Shown: positions 10,688-18,922 of the stretch, in pieces
Layout: each line of letters opens with the position of its first letter
Position numbering within the stretch: the first letter of the stretch is position 1
Source of the DNA: Lysinibacillus sp. PLM2
Lineage (GTDB): Bacteria; Bacillota; Bacilli; Bacillales_A; Planococcaceae
Reading direction: 5' to 3'
DNA: 64,000 nt
Assembly (NCBI GenBank): GCA_023168345.1
Contig: AP025689.1
Coordinates: forward strand, 3,951,858 to 4,015,857
Made by a program: the position numbers and the translations under genes
Notes under the pieces: model-generated
Told to the model about the DNA's origin: nothing
What the model saw: only the letters and a program-made list of their open reading frames with translations
The model's database searches: none

Positions 10688-10740
10688 CTACACCCCAATT
10701 TTTTAACACAATTTGTGATAAATAATTGGGGTGTTTTTTT
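10688..10740 (+). terminator. Terminator downstream of the chemoreceptor gene
   Basis: The stem CACCCCAATT / AATTGGGGTG is followed by seven T. The remaining 110 bases to 10851 show no gene. Confidence 0.85.
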
Positions 10741-10851
10741 TGAATTTATTTATTGTCTGATTAGTTTTTCCGAAAGTAGTTTGGTAAAGAACTCAACAGA
10801 ATCATTGTTATTATTTCCTAATGTAATTCTTAAAGTATAGCAAAAGCATCT

Positions 10852-11916
10852 TTAGAGTATTGAGGGTATCCAACCTTTTAAGAATGCACCACCATCTGGG
10901 TGATTGCCTACAACTAAATCTCCACCATGTTGTCTAATAATTCGTCGTGAAATAGTTAACCCTAAACCTGCTCCTCCAGTTGAGCGATTTCTTGATGCTT
11001 CCCCTCGATATAATGGTTCAAATACTTTTTGAATATCCTCCCCAGAGAATCCCACTCCTGTATCTCGTATCGTAAAAGTTACACAGGTTTCGTCTCTGTT
11101 GCAATTAATGAAAATTTCACTACTTTTTGGAGTATGTCTGACCGCATTATCGATTAAGTTATTCATGGCTCGTTCTAATAGGTGTGAATCTCCCTTTATA
11201 TTGCAATCACTTGTCAAATTATCTGCAATGATAGAGATATCCTTTTGCTCAGCCTGAGGGCTTAGACTTTCAATCGCGTTCTTGAGAACAAGGCTCAGGT
11301 CAATTATATTTTCATTTAGTGTCATTTCTTGGTACTCTGTCTTCGCAAACGTGAAAAGATCCTCTACAAGCCGGTCCAACTGATCTGACTTTTCCTTACA
11401 AACAGCCAAATACTTTGCTCTCTTTTCAGGTGAATTAGCAATACCTTGCTCTAAGCCGTCTAAATAACCCCGTAAGGCAAATAATGGTGTCCGTAAGTCA
11501 TGGGCAACAGCAGCAATTACAAATCTCCGTTCTTCTTCCAATTCAATCTGTTGTTGAAAAGACCTTTTTAAACTATCTATCATAACGTTAAAACCATCAT
11601 GGACTTCAGCTATCTCAAAAATTCTAGAAGAAGGAATTTTGGTATCTAAATCTCCTTCTGCAATTTGGCGAGCACAAAGACTCATTTTCTCAAGAGGAAG
11701 GAGAATATATCTTCGCATTATATAAGCCACAATCAAAAAGGATAATAGAAGTCCAGTAAATGCCGCTACTATTTGAGTCACTTTTGAATCAGTTGAAATT
11801 CCAAGATTAAATGACTTTGTTTCAAAAAAATGCGCACCTACATAAAATATCCACGGAAAAATAAGTATAATAAATAAACTTAGAATAGTGAATTTACGAA
11901 TGCGAATGGTTTTCAT
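10852..11916 (-). CDS. Sensor histidine kinase of an OmpR-type two-component system
   Basis: The 354-residue membrane kinase has two N-terminal membrane segments (~8-28 and ~48-68), a HAMP linker (~70-122), HisKA with AVAHDLRTPLFALRG (His ~140), and a HATPase domain with N box (NNLIDNAVRHTP), G1 (DTGVGF) and G2 (GGAGLGLTISRRI). The extracytoplasmic part is short, about 20 residues, so the signal is probably membrane-borne. The start overlaps the response-regulator stop by 23 bases. The cognate regulator is therefore the upstream gene. The ligand is not predictable from sequence. Confidence 0.92.
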   Translation of the reverse strand: MKTIRIRKFTILSLFIILIFPWIFYVGAHFFETKSFNLGISTDSKVTQIVAAFTGLLLSFLIVAYIMRRYILLPLEKMSLCARQIAEGDLDTKIPSSRIFEIAEVHDGFNVMIDSLKRSFQQQIELEEERRFVIAAVAHDLRTPLFALRGYLDGLEQGIANSPEKRAKYLAVCKEKSDQLDRLVEDLFTFAKTEYQEMTLNENIIDLSLVLKNAIESLSPQAEQKDISIIADNLTSDCNIKGDSHLLERAMNNLIDNAVRHTPKSSEIFINCNRDETCVTFTIRDTGVGFSGEDIQKVFEPLYRGEASRNRSTGGAGLGLTISRRIIRQHGGDLVVGNHPDGGAFLKGWIPSIL

Positions 11917-12601
11917 TTTCTTCTCCTTTAAAGCGATAGCCTATCCCCCATACGTTCACAATAAATTGCGGATTATTCGGATCAGCCTCAATTTTCTCAC
12001 GAAGCCGGCTTAAATGAACACGAATTGTATGTTTATCACCAATTCCTTCCCAAAACTTCTCGAGTAATTGGTCATATGTAAAAATGTATTTAGGATGTTC
12101 CGCAAACAATCGTAGTAAATCATACTCTTTAGGTGTCAGTGAAATAGGCTGCCCTTTTATGAGCACTTCCCTTGTAGACAAATCCAACGATAGACGCCCA
12201 TAGTCTAAAACCTTCCTGGATGCTTGTTTAGAACTCGAACGCCTTAAAACAGCCTTCACTCTTGCAACAACCTCACCCGGTGAAGCAGATTTGACTATAT
12301 AATCATCTCCTCCAAGTGCAAGTCCGCGAATTTTATCTACATCATCACTTAGAGCACTCAAAAAAAGAATTGGGATATTGCTCTCCGTGCGAATCTGCCT
12401 ACATAACTCAAAGCCGTTTTGTCCCGGCATCATTATATCCAAAATGATGCATTCAATTGTACTTTGTTTCAAGATAACAAGTGCCTGAGCAGTGTCGTAA
12501 GCTGTTTCTACATAAAAACCTTCATTTTCTAAAAAATCTCTCAGTAGCTCTACTATACTTTTATCATCGTCAACGACTAGAATTCTCTGTCCTTCGCTCA
12601 C
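11894..12601 (-). CDS. OmpR/PhoB-family response regulator
   Basis: The 235-residue protein has a receiver (LVVDDDKSI, ILDIMMPG with the phosphorylated Asp near 55, Lys in YIVKSAS) and a C-terminal winged helix (LTPKEYDLLRLFAEHP ... HTIRVHLSRLREKIE). GTG 12601 is chosen as start because AAAGGTGG lies seven bases upstream. An extension to 12631 is possible but unsupported. It is co-transcribed with the kinase at 10852. Two 11-bp-spaced direct repeats at 12703-12721 in the upstream region look like its own binding site. Confidence 0.92.
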   Translation of the reverse strand: MSEGQRILVVDDDKSIVELLRDFLENEGFYVETAYDTAQALVILKQSTIECIILDIMMPGQNGFELCRQIRTESNIPILFLSALSDDVDKIRGLALGGDDYIVKSASPGEVVARVKAVLRRSSSKQASRKVLDYGRLSLDLSTREVLIKGQPISLTPKEYDLLRLFAEHPKYIFTYDQLLEKFWEGIGDKHTIRVHLSRLREKIEADPNNPQFIVNVWGIGYRFKGEENENHSHS

Positions 12602-12702
12602 GAAAATTCCACCTTTCCTCAGGAACCACACCTAGACTAACAATATTAAAATCTCAAATTCAGTTTATCATCTTTTCAATGAAAAATAAGTTTTATGATG
12701 AA

Positions 12703-12721
12703 TTGTGATTATTTTGTGATT
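12703..12721. promoter_or_regulatory. Candidate response-regulator binding site (11-bp direct repeat)
   Basis: TTGTGATT occurs at 12703 and again at 12714, an 11-bp spacing typical for OmpR/PhoB regulators. It lies between the two-component operon and the small gene at 12835. An inverted repeat ATTGT-GAA-ACAAT follows at 12763-12775. Confidence 0.5.
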
Positions 12722-12834
12722 GTTTTATAGCCTCTTTTGAGATATTCAAAGATTATTCTTTAATTGTGAAACAATCAGCACATGGTTATAACGTTATACT
12801 ACACACATTAACTACTTTAAAAGGGGATTTAAAA

Positions 12835-13040
12835 ATGGGTATTGTAGATCAAATTTTTTCATTCTTTCCATTCGGAGCTTTGTTTGCCTTACATTATTCT
12901 GTTTTGTAGCGGTTCGCATGTACGCAATACGCTATCGTTATATGCATTCCAAGCAAATGGACCGTCTTAAAGACCTTGTAATCAACGGGGAACTAAGCGA
13001 GGCAGAATATCAAAAACTGAAAAATCTTTTTACAAAATAA
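12835..13040 (+). pseudogene. Small SHOCT-like membrane protein, one-base frameshift
   Basis: AAGGGGA precedes ATG 12835. The first frame gives a hydrophobic start (MGIVDQIFSFFPFGALF) and stops after 24 codons at 12909. Adding one T near 12889 joins it to LFCFVAVRMYAIRYRYMHSKQ and then a C-terminal helix pair (MDRLKDLVINGELSEAEYQKL) of SHOCT type, ending at 13040. The restored product would be about 68 residues, with one membrane helix and a cytosolic oligomerisation motif. It could be a real pseudogene or a sequence error. It lies immediately downstream of the divergent two-component promoter region. Confidence 0.6.
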
Positions 13041-13081
13041 AAATAATCGAACTGAAATCATTTTAAATGGAGTGAATATAT

Positions 13082-14083
13082 ATGCATATTCAAATTGTGT
13101 TGTTTGATGGATTTGACCTATTAGACGCTATCGCACCTTATGAAGTATTTACTGCTGCTGCGATGTACTCAAATGAAGACATTACCGTTAAACTCGTTTC
13201 CGCTGAAGGGGAACGAATGGTGACAAGCGGAGTAAATCATTTACAACTCCAAGCCAGTGATAAACTTGACTTAACCTGTAACGGAATCATTCTCATTCCA
13301 GGTGCATCTGGTTCTGTTCATGATAATGTACCTGATTCAGTACCTGTTAGATTACGACAAGCAGCAGAAACTGAGTTAGGTATTTTACTAAATGAAGCGA
13401 TGGAAAAGCAAGATATTTTGCTATCTACAGTTTGCGGTGGTTCTCTCATTTTAGCAATGAGTGGCTTATTAGAAGATCGCCATGCTGTTACCCATCACAT
13501 GGGGATGGGGCTATTGAGTGCTACTAATGCTATTCCAATTCATGCACGAGTTGTAGATGACGGTAATCTTGTTACTGGTGGCGGTGTTACTTCAGGACTC
13601 GATGTTGCCCTTTACTTAGTTGAGCGAGAATTTGGTCCCCGTATAGCACATTCAGTGGAGCAACTTTTCGAGTACGAACGCAGGGGTACAGTTTGGAAAG
13701 CAGAAGGAAAAACACCAAAAGAACACCAAGAAGGAATTCAAGTTGAGGAGCTATGTCATCATTCTTCTCAAACCAATAAAACAGAGGATTTTCAAGGAAA
13801 ATGGGATACTACAATCTCCACCCCTATAGGGAAACTCTCTGTTTTATTAAACTTAACTACTAGAGATGGACAAATAATAGGAACGGCAAAGCAAGGAGAG
13901 AACATTGTCACTTTAGATAACCCAATAATAGAAGGTAATCAATTAAAGTGGTCCATGAAAGTATATAAACCAATGCGTCTTAACTTAAAATTTAACGTTT
14001 CTGTAAATGGAAACGAGATGATTGGTGAAGCAAAAGCAGGGATGCTACCTGCATCAAAGCTAATTGGGCATCGAATTATATAA
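13082..14083 (+). CDS. DJ-1/PfpI-family protein with extra C-terminal domain
   Basis: Residues 1-195 form a glutamine-amidotransferase-like DJ-1/PfpI domain with the nucleophile-elbow Cys118 (LLSTVCGGSLIL) and a downstream His pair (AVTHHMGMG). Such domains act as chaperone, hydrolase or hydratase, or as the sensor part of AraC-type regulators. No DNA-binding domain is present here. Residues ~235-333 form a separate beta-rich segment starting GKWDTTISTPIGKL, not recognised. The start is ATG 13082 with TGGAGTG upstream. The membrane protein gene follows after 39 bases and is probably co-transcribed. The substrate cannot be inferred. Confidence 0.82.
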   Translation: MHIQIVLFDGFDLLDAIAPYEVFTAAAMYSNEDITVKLVSAEGERMVTSGVNHLQLQASDKLDLTCNGIILIPGASGSVHDNVPDSVPVRLRQAAETELGILLNEAMEKQDILLSTVCGGSLILAMSGLLEDRHAVTHHMGMGLLSATNAIPIHARVVDDGNLVTGGGVTSGLDVALYLVEREFGPRIAHSVEQLFEYERRGTVWKAEGKTPKEHQEGIQVEELCHHSSQTNKTEDFQGKWDTTISTPIGKLSVLLNLTTRDGQIIGTAKQGENIVTLDNPIIEGNQLKWSMKVYKPMRLNLKFNVSVNGNEMIGEAKAGMLPASKLIGHRII

Positions 14084-14122
14084 AACGGAGCTTAAAACGG
14101 AATACCGGAGGATATCATTCAA

Positions 14123-14737
14123 ATGAAACAAAAAGTAAGTATACTTATTTTAATCATTTCAATAATGTGGATGCTTCATACATTTTCAAAGAATTTTATT
14201 GTAGACCCTCAATTCGAGAAATTTATTGCTAGAAAGGATCAAATTCTAACAGATCATACCTTATGGATTTCAATGATTCGAATTCATATCATACTTGCTA
14301 TTATTTCTCTTATAACTGGACCTCTTGGCATTATAAAAGCAATTCGTGATAAATTTAGAAACTTTCACCGTTGGAATGGTAGAATATATGTATTGTCTAT
14401 TGTTTTAAATTTCTTCCCTGGCGTCTATGTCTCTTTCTTTGCTACAGGAGGATTACTAAGCATAATTGGATTTCTAATTTTAAATACAATATGGCTTTCA
14501 ACGACTGTCCTCGGATTTTGGTATATTAAAAGACAGAAAGTTATGTTGCATAGCCAATGGATCACTCGAAGTTTCTTTCTTTCCTTTGCAAATATTACTA
14601 TTTATATAATTGTAACCCTCTTACATCACCTAATGAATATTCCTTATGGAGATTCCTACACTATAGCACTCTGGTTAAGTTGGTCTCTTAATCTGCTTGT
14701 GGCAGAATTTATGATTAGAAGGAGATTGTTTTTTTAA
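14123..14737 (+). CDS. DUF2306-type integral membrane protein
   Basis: The 204-residue protein has about five or six membrane helices. It has a His-containing core (FRNFHRWNGRIYVLS and MLHSQWITRSFFLSFANI) as found in DUF2306 family members, whose function is unknown. An upstream CCGGAGG is well placed for ATG 14123. It probably forms a small operon with the DJ-1/PfpI gene. A terminator follows at 14813. Confidence 0.75.
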   Translation: MKQKVSILILIISIMWMLHTFSKNFIVDPQFEKFIARKDQILTDHTLWISMIRIHIILAIISLITGPLGIIKAIRDKFRNFHRWNGRIYVLSIVLNFFPGVYVSFFATGGLLSIIGFLILNTIWLSTTVLGFWYIKRQKVMLHSQWITRSFFLSFANITIYIIVTLLHHLMNIPYGDSYTIALWLSWSLNLLVAEFMIRRRLFF

Positions 14738-14812
14738 GAACTTTTGTGTTATTGCCGTTGAAAACTAATCCATAGTGTTATTCGCTCAGATATATAGCAT
14801 TTCATATTATAT

Positions 14813-14843
14813 AAAAAAGGCTTACTAGAGTAAGCCTTTTTTT
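14813..14843 (+). terminator. Terminator after the DUF2306 gene
   Basis: AAAAAAGGCTTACT / AGTAAGCCTTTTTTT hairpin. It could serve both strands. Confidence 0.9.
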
Positions 14844-14935
14844 AATAAGCACGAGATTTCTTTATCTCTTCACTAACTATTTATATATCGAAAGTAAAAC
14901 TGTACCCTACCATACTTCTAACACCAGATTTAATG

Positions 14936-15535
14936 CTATTCTCCCTGATTGAATATTTTCTCACTAATCTGATGGAGAAACTTCGCCCACTTTTCTTGAA
15001 ATTCTGGTTCCTCTAGGGTGTATCCAGTTATAATTTGTGTGACGTTATTGTATAAGAGCGGATAGATCGTAAGACTAGACATCATTAACGTAATGAGAGC
15101 TGGGTCTAAATCCTTTGGTACTAGTCCTAATTCTTGTTTTTTTACCATGTCAGCATTATAGGATTGAAGCACCTTCTTTCTTGCTTCTTTTCCATTGGAA
15201 TCCTCAGGCAACTCTTCAATGGCTTCCCAAGCTGTATACTTCAGGAAATCTTTTAAATAATTTATATTTACCTTTAATCGAAATTCTGCTATATCCACAG
15301 GATTTGTAGGCAACGTTAAATTTTCTGTAGGGACTGCAGCAACAAAGTTATCAATTGTCTGATTAATTAAATCATCCTTACCTTTAAAGTAATGATATAT
15401 CAGCTGTTTTTTCACTCCTGCTCTTTTTGCAATCGATTCGATTCTAGCACCATTATATCCCTTTTCAAAAAACTCTTCCTTCGCAGCATCAATTATTTTT
15501 CTTCGGGTACGTTCAGCATTTCTAATCTCACCCAT
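14936..15535 (-). CDS. TetR-family transcriptional regulator
   Basis: The 199-residue repressor has an N-terminal TetR helix-turn-helix (residues ~8-55: RRKIIDAAKEEFFEKGY, IAKRAGVKKQLIYHYFKGK) and an all-helical ligand-binding domain. It is divergent from the VOC-family gene at 15708. The shared upstream region holds two 18-bp palindromic boxes that probably bind it (15630-15685). The likely role is local repression of the VOC gene and of itself. The inducer is unknown. Confidence 0.92.
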   Translation of the reverse strand: MGEIRNAERTRRKIIDAAKEEFFEKGYNGARIESIAKRAGVKKQLIYHYFKGKDDLINQTIDNFVAAVPTENLTLPTNPVDIAEFRLKVNINYLKDFLKYTAWEAIEELPEDSNGKEARKKVLQSYNADMVKKQELGLVPKDLDPALITLMMSSLTIYPLLYNNVTQIITGYTLEEPEFQEKWAKFLHQISEKIFNQGE

Positions 15536-15629
15536 TGTTGTAATCCACCACCCAAATACTCTTTCTATATTGTCATCGTAATTACCTACCTAACAAAAGT
15601 CAAATTTACTTGAATACTTATTAAGTATT

Positions 15630-15685
15630 ACTTGACAAAAGGTAAGTTAATTTTTATTCTTGGTATAACTTAACATTTGTTAAGT
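15630..15685 (+). promoter_or_regulatory. Promoter of the VOC gene with two candidate TetR operators
   Basis: TTGACA (15632-15637), a 17-bp spacer and TATTCT (15655-15660) form a sigma-A promoter. Two related boxes flank and overlap it: ACTTGACAAAAGGTAAGT at 15630-15647, and the near-perfect palindrome ACTTAACATTTGTTAAGT at 15668-15685. The first covers the -35 element, the second lies just past the start of transcription. Confidence 0.65.
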
Positions 15686-15707
15686 AATTTTTAAGGGGTG
15701 ATGGAGA

Positions 15708-16112
15708 ATGACGTTAAAACCAAGTATGACATTTATTAACCTTCCAGTTAAAGATTTGAAAAAATCAATGAGTTTCTTCAATCAAATCGGATTTTCGTTT
15801 AGTATGCAGTTCACTGATGAAAATGCTGCATGTATGATAATAAATGATCAGACTTTTACAATGCTTTTAACTGAATCACACTTCAAGAACTTTACTAATA
15901 AGGGGATTGTGGATGCCACAACACAAACAGAGGTTTTGGTTTCCTTGGCAATGGAAAGTAGGGATGAAGTGGATGCAATTTTAGAAAAAGCAATTGAAGC
16001 CGGTGGTAAGCTCGCATCAGAACGACGGGATTATGGATTTATGTATCAAGTTGGTTTCCAGGACCTTGACGGTCATATTTGGGAAGTGTTTCATATGGAG
16101 CAAGAACAATAA
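15708..16112 (+). CDS. VOC-superfamily (glyoxalase/dioxygenase-like) protein
   Basis: The 134-residue protein has the two beta-alpha-beta-beta-beta halves of the vicinal oxygen chelate fold (FINLPVKDLKKSMSFFNQIG in the first half, GFQDLDGHIWEVFHME in the second). The metal ligands typical of the fold are only partly visible (His and Glu near the C-terminus). Members range from glyoxalase I to antibiotic-binding proteins, so the activity is open. AAGGGGTG precedes ATG 15708. Its only clear link is the divergent TetR gene. Confidence 0.85.
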   Translation: MTLKPSMTFINLPVKDLKKSMSFFNQIGFSFSMQFTDENAACMIINDQTFTMLLTESHFKNFTNKGIVDATTQTEVLVSLAMESRDEVDAILEKAIEAGGKLASERRDYGFMYQVGFQDLDGHIWEVFHMEQEQ

Positions 16113-16236
16113 TTAAAATGTAATTGGTGATGGAATATATGTTGAATGAAATCAATAATTCCAACTCCCATTTAATGAAAGAATTAATGGTTAACTAACA
16201 CTCATAATTTTGAAAATCAAAAAGGCATAGATATCG

Positions 16237-16303
16237 TGATATGCTCCCCATTAGATAAACAGGTTTTATTTTTTAATCTGTCTACCTAATAGGGGGCATA
16301 TCA
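16237..16303. repeat. 67-bp palindromic element related to an IS3-type left end (MITE-like)
   Basis: The ends are TGATATGCTCCCC and GGGGGCATATCA. Most of the sequence, read in reverse, matches the left terminus of the IS3 derivative at 46161 (AGGTAGACAGATTAAAAAA, then CTGTTTATC). Unlike that end it is closed by the same terminal sequence on both sides, as in a miniature inverted-repeat element. Confidence 0.65.
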
Positions 16304-16345
16304 AAGCTTTCCTCGGCTGCCTTTATATTTTTAGCAACGGTTGAA

Positions 16346-16519
16346 TCAATTTCTCAAACGCTTGAGGATAGTATGATATCTCGTAATAGTCTCTACGTTT
16401 GCTAATCTTCCCTTTGCAGTCCCTAGTGGGAAATAATCACCAAAAATAAAACTGTTAAATGTTACTGGCACATCACTGCTAGTTACATAATTATTTATTC
16501 TCGTTGATAAACTCTCTTG
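16346..16519 (-). pseudogene. Possible coding remnant, unidentified
   Basis: An open minus-strand segment of about 57 codons without its own start (...VTFNSFIFGDYFPLG...) ends at 16348. A second short frame nearby (16499-16562, ending REFINENK) has a hydrophobic Val/Ala-rich stretch. Neither has a recognised family. They lie in an otherwise gene-poor 880-bp stretch between the VOC gene and uvsE, next to an IS relic and a radC fragment, so decay products are likely. Confidence 0.25.
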
Positions 16520-16712
16520 CTACCTCAGTTGCAACAGCTACTACAACCGCTCCAATCAATTTTTCCTAAATTATACAAATCACCCCTACATCATTGTATT
16601 GTCATATTGCTATACTTCCCACTTAGGTTTAACTACAATCACCTTTAACAGCCCCCTATTTTTTTGAAGATAAAAAGCCCTAACATCCCTTTCAGATGCT
16701 AGAGCCTATGAG

Positions 16713-16880
16713 TCAATTAAATACATTATATAAATATCCTTTTTCCTTTAATGATAAAAAACATTCATCTCCTAAAATGATATGGTCGAGAACTTCAATA
16801 CCTAGACTTTTCCCCACTGCCACTAATCGCTCCGTTACCTCAATATCTTCTGGACTAGGTATTGGATCGCCAGATGGTCA
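16713..16880 (-). pseudogene. RadC/JAB-domain protein, C-terminal fragment
   Basis: About 52 codons on the minus strand encode the end of a RadC-type JAB domain. [18 protein letters not shown] resembles the metal-binding segment after HNH, and [16 protein letters not shown] follows. The residues before PSGD are lost: the frame breaks at 16876. The N-terminal nine tenths of the gene are absent. RadC fragments of this kind often accompany prophages and integrative elements. Confidence 0.7.
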
Positions 16881-16997
16881 GCTACAATATCTGTATACAG
16901 AAATGGATTTCAGTAGAAAATAAATTACTACAACAGCTTGTTCCTTTATAATATTAGTTTGATTGTTTTTAAAGGATGAAAATAAGGAGAAAAGTTG

Positions 16998-17951
16998 ATG
17001 AAAATACGGTTCGGCTATGTAGCAAACGCATTAGGCTTATGGGATGCAAGTCCATCAAAAACTTTAACTTTTTCTCGGTATTCAATACTTCCCAAGGATG
17101 AGCGAATGGAAAAGTTGAAATCGATCACAGCACAAAACCTACATCACACGAAAAGAATTTTGTACTACAATATCGCACATGAAATTGAATTATATCGATT
17201 TTCAAGTTCTATTGTACCTTTAGCAACCCACCCTGAAGTGATGTGGGATTTTTACACGCCATTTAAAAATGAATGGGAGGAACTTGGGAAAATAGTAGAA
17301 CAATTTAAGCTTCGTGTAAGCTTTCATCCCAATCAATTTACACTTTTCACAAGCCCAAAAGAAGCAGTTACAATGAATGCTGTAAAAGATATGGAATATC
17401 ATTTCAGGATGCTCAAAGCCATGAATGTTCTTCATACTAGTTTAATTAATATTCATATAGGTGGGGCATATGGGGATAAAAACACATCATTAGGCCGATT
17501 CCACCAAAATCTGAAACAATTACCAGAGGAAATTCAAAAGCATATGACGCTTGAAAATGATGATAAAACGTATGATGTTGAGGAAACACTTAGGACTTGT
17601 GAAAAGGAGAACTTCCCTATGGTGCTCGATTATCATCACTATATGGCAAATAAAGATGAGGATAATCTTCATCTGTTCTTACCGCGTATTTTTAACACAT
17701 GGAATTCGACGAATATGGTACCGAAAGTCCACCTTTCTTCACCGAAATCTGATCAATCCTTCCGTTCACATGCTGATTTTGTTTCTTTAGATTTTGTCCT
17801 CCCCTTCCTAAAGATGGCACGCGAGTTGAATCGAGATTTTGACATAATGATAGAAGCAAAACAGAAGAACCTTGCAATGCATAGACTTGTAGAAGAAATA
17901 GCCGCTATTCGAGGAGTCAAACGTATTTCGAGTTCATCTGTGGAATGGTAA
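16998..17951 (+). CDS. uvsE: UV damage endonuclease UvsE
   Basis: The 317-residue TIM-barrel enzyme nicks DNA 5' of UV photoproducts and starts an alternative excision repair pathway. It begins [13 protein letters not shown] and shows the metal-binding residues of the family in [53 protein letters not shown] and [12 protein letters not shown] 16998 is chosen, with AAGGAG eight bases upstream. A TTG at 16995 is in frame. The spore photoproduct lyase operon lies 700 bases downstream, giving a small UV-repair neighbourhood. Confidence 0.93.
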   Translation: MKIRFGYVANALGLWDASPSKTLTFSRYSILPKDERMEKLKSITAQNLHHTKRILYYNIAHEIELYRFSSSIVPLATHPEVMWDFYTPFKNEWEELGKIVEQFKLRVSFHPNQFTLFTSPKEAVTMNAVKDMEYHFRMLKAMNVLHTSLINIHIGGAYGDKNTSLGRFHQNLKQLPEEIQKHMTLENDDKTYDVEETLRTCEKENFPMVLDYHHYMANKDEDNLHLFLPRIFNTWNSTNMVPKVHLSSPKSDQSFRSHADFVSLDFVLPFLKMARELNRDFDIMIEAKQKNLAMHRLVEEIAAIRGVKRISSSSVEW

Positions 17952-18095
17952 ATATAAAAGAACACTCTTATTGAACGATGGTAGAGAAAGTTATCCTACT
18001 TTCTCCGAATTTCGCTGATCGCCAAGTTTTTTGATAGACAGGCTTAGTTGCACTATTGCGGATAAAAACGTTTTATACTTTTTTACCCTTCAAAA

Positions 18096-18124
18096 AAAGA
18101 TGAAATCTTTGGATTTCATCTTTG
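18096..18124 (-). terminator. Terminator of the carboxymuconolactone decarboxylase-like gene
   Basis: AAAGATGAAATC / GATTTCATCTTT hairpin with a T run on the minus strand. Confidence 0.85.
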
Positions 18125-18147
18125 TCTTATAAATATCAAGATAATCT

Positions 18148-18513
18148 CTATTGCTTCATTTGCCCCATCTCATTTAGACAATCCATAACAAGCGTAACTC
18201 CCTGACTCACGGAAGCTCCACCGCCAAATGCTGCAGTCACTGCGATCGTATCAAGTATTTCTTGCTCAGAACATCCATGATCAAGACATCCTTTTGTATG
18301 GTAAATGACGCAATACTCATCTTGAGCATGAATACTAATCCCTAGTGCAATCAAATGCTTTTGTTTTTTAGTTAAGGCCCCATCTTTAAAGCATTCTTCA
18401 GTAAAAGCATTAAACTGACTTACAAATTCGGGCATCTTTTCGTTAAATGCACCAAGCCCCTTTTTATATTTGATCAGTGCTGCTTCTGTTTGATTTCCAG
18501 CATTCAATTCCAT
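18148..18513 (-). CDS. Carboxymuconolactone decarboxylase / AhpD-like protein
   Basis: The 121-residue all-helical protein belongs to the CMD/AhpD superfamily, with the core [20 protein letters not shown] and a following [11 protein letters not shown]. The first Cys of the AhpD redox motif is present but the position of the second is Tyr (CVIY), so peroxidase-reductant activity of the AhpD type is doubtful. ATG 18513 is preferred over TTG 18519, with AAGGAG upstream. It is a single gene with its own terminator and its role is unknown. Confidence 0.82.
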   Translation of the reverse strand: MELNAGNQTEAALIKYKKGLGAFNEKMPEFVSQFNAFTEECFKDGALTKKQKHLIALGISIHAQDEYCVIYHTKGCLDHGCSEQEILDTIAVTAAFGGGASVSQGVTLVMDCLNEMGQMKQ

Positions 18514-18670
18514 ATCCAATCAACTCCTTGTTATTTTTCAGAGCAAATTTATTATGGGCCAATACAAACACATATATTTGTTACCAATTATTTACTTCCC
18601 ATAATCATGAAATCATAACTATTGAAACAAGAGGGATACTATAATCACTCTTTAAAATGAAGGTGATAGA

Positions 18671-18922
18671 ATGGAAAATCAAAATTATCAAGCTGGCGAC
18701 ATTGTTTATGTTTTTTACAGAAATCCCCATACTCAAGATGTTGCGAATGTTCAATCAGCAGCAGTGGTAAATAATCCTGAGAAGGAGGATGAATTAGCTT
18801 TGTTTTTATATGAAACCTATTATCCCCTATCAAATGAAATGGCTGTATACCCTTCAGAAGAAGAAGCAAACCAGGCATACAACTATTATTACGGGGACGC
18901 TTCTGAAGGATTTTTGCAATGA
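18671..18922 (+). CDS. splA: Spore photoproduct lyase regulator SplA
   Basis: The small acidic protein (83 residues) sits directly before splB, overlapping it by four bases (ATGA). It resembles SplA, which in B. subtilis lowers splB expression: GDIVYVFYRNPHTQ at the N-terminus and a Tyr-rich C-terminus (NQAYNYYYGD). GAAGGTGATAG lies in front of ATG 18671. In B. subtilis the operon is transcribed by sigma G in the forespore. A weak match, GATACTA at 18634, exists here but I cannot define a promoter. Confidence 0.85.
   Translation: MENQNYQAGDIVYVFYRNPHTQDVANVQSAAVVNNPEKEDELALFLYETYYPLSNEMAVYPSEEEANQAYNYYYGDASEGFLQ

Noticed and set aside
16696..16923. Plus-strand frame of 75 codons
   Set aside because: The minus strand reads a recognisable RadC C-terminus across the same bases, so the plus frame is a shadow.
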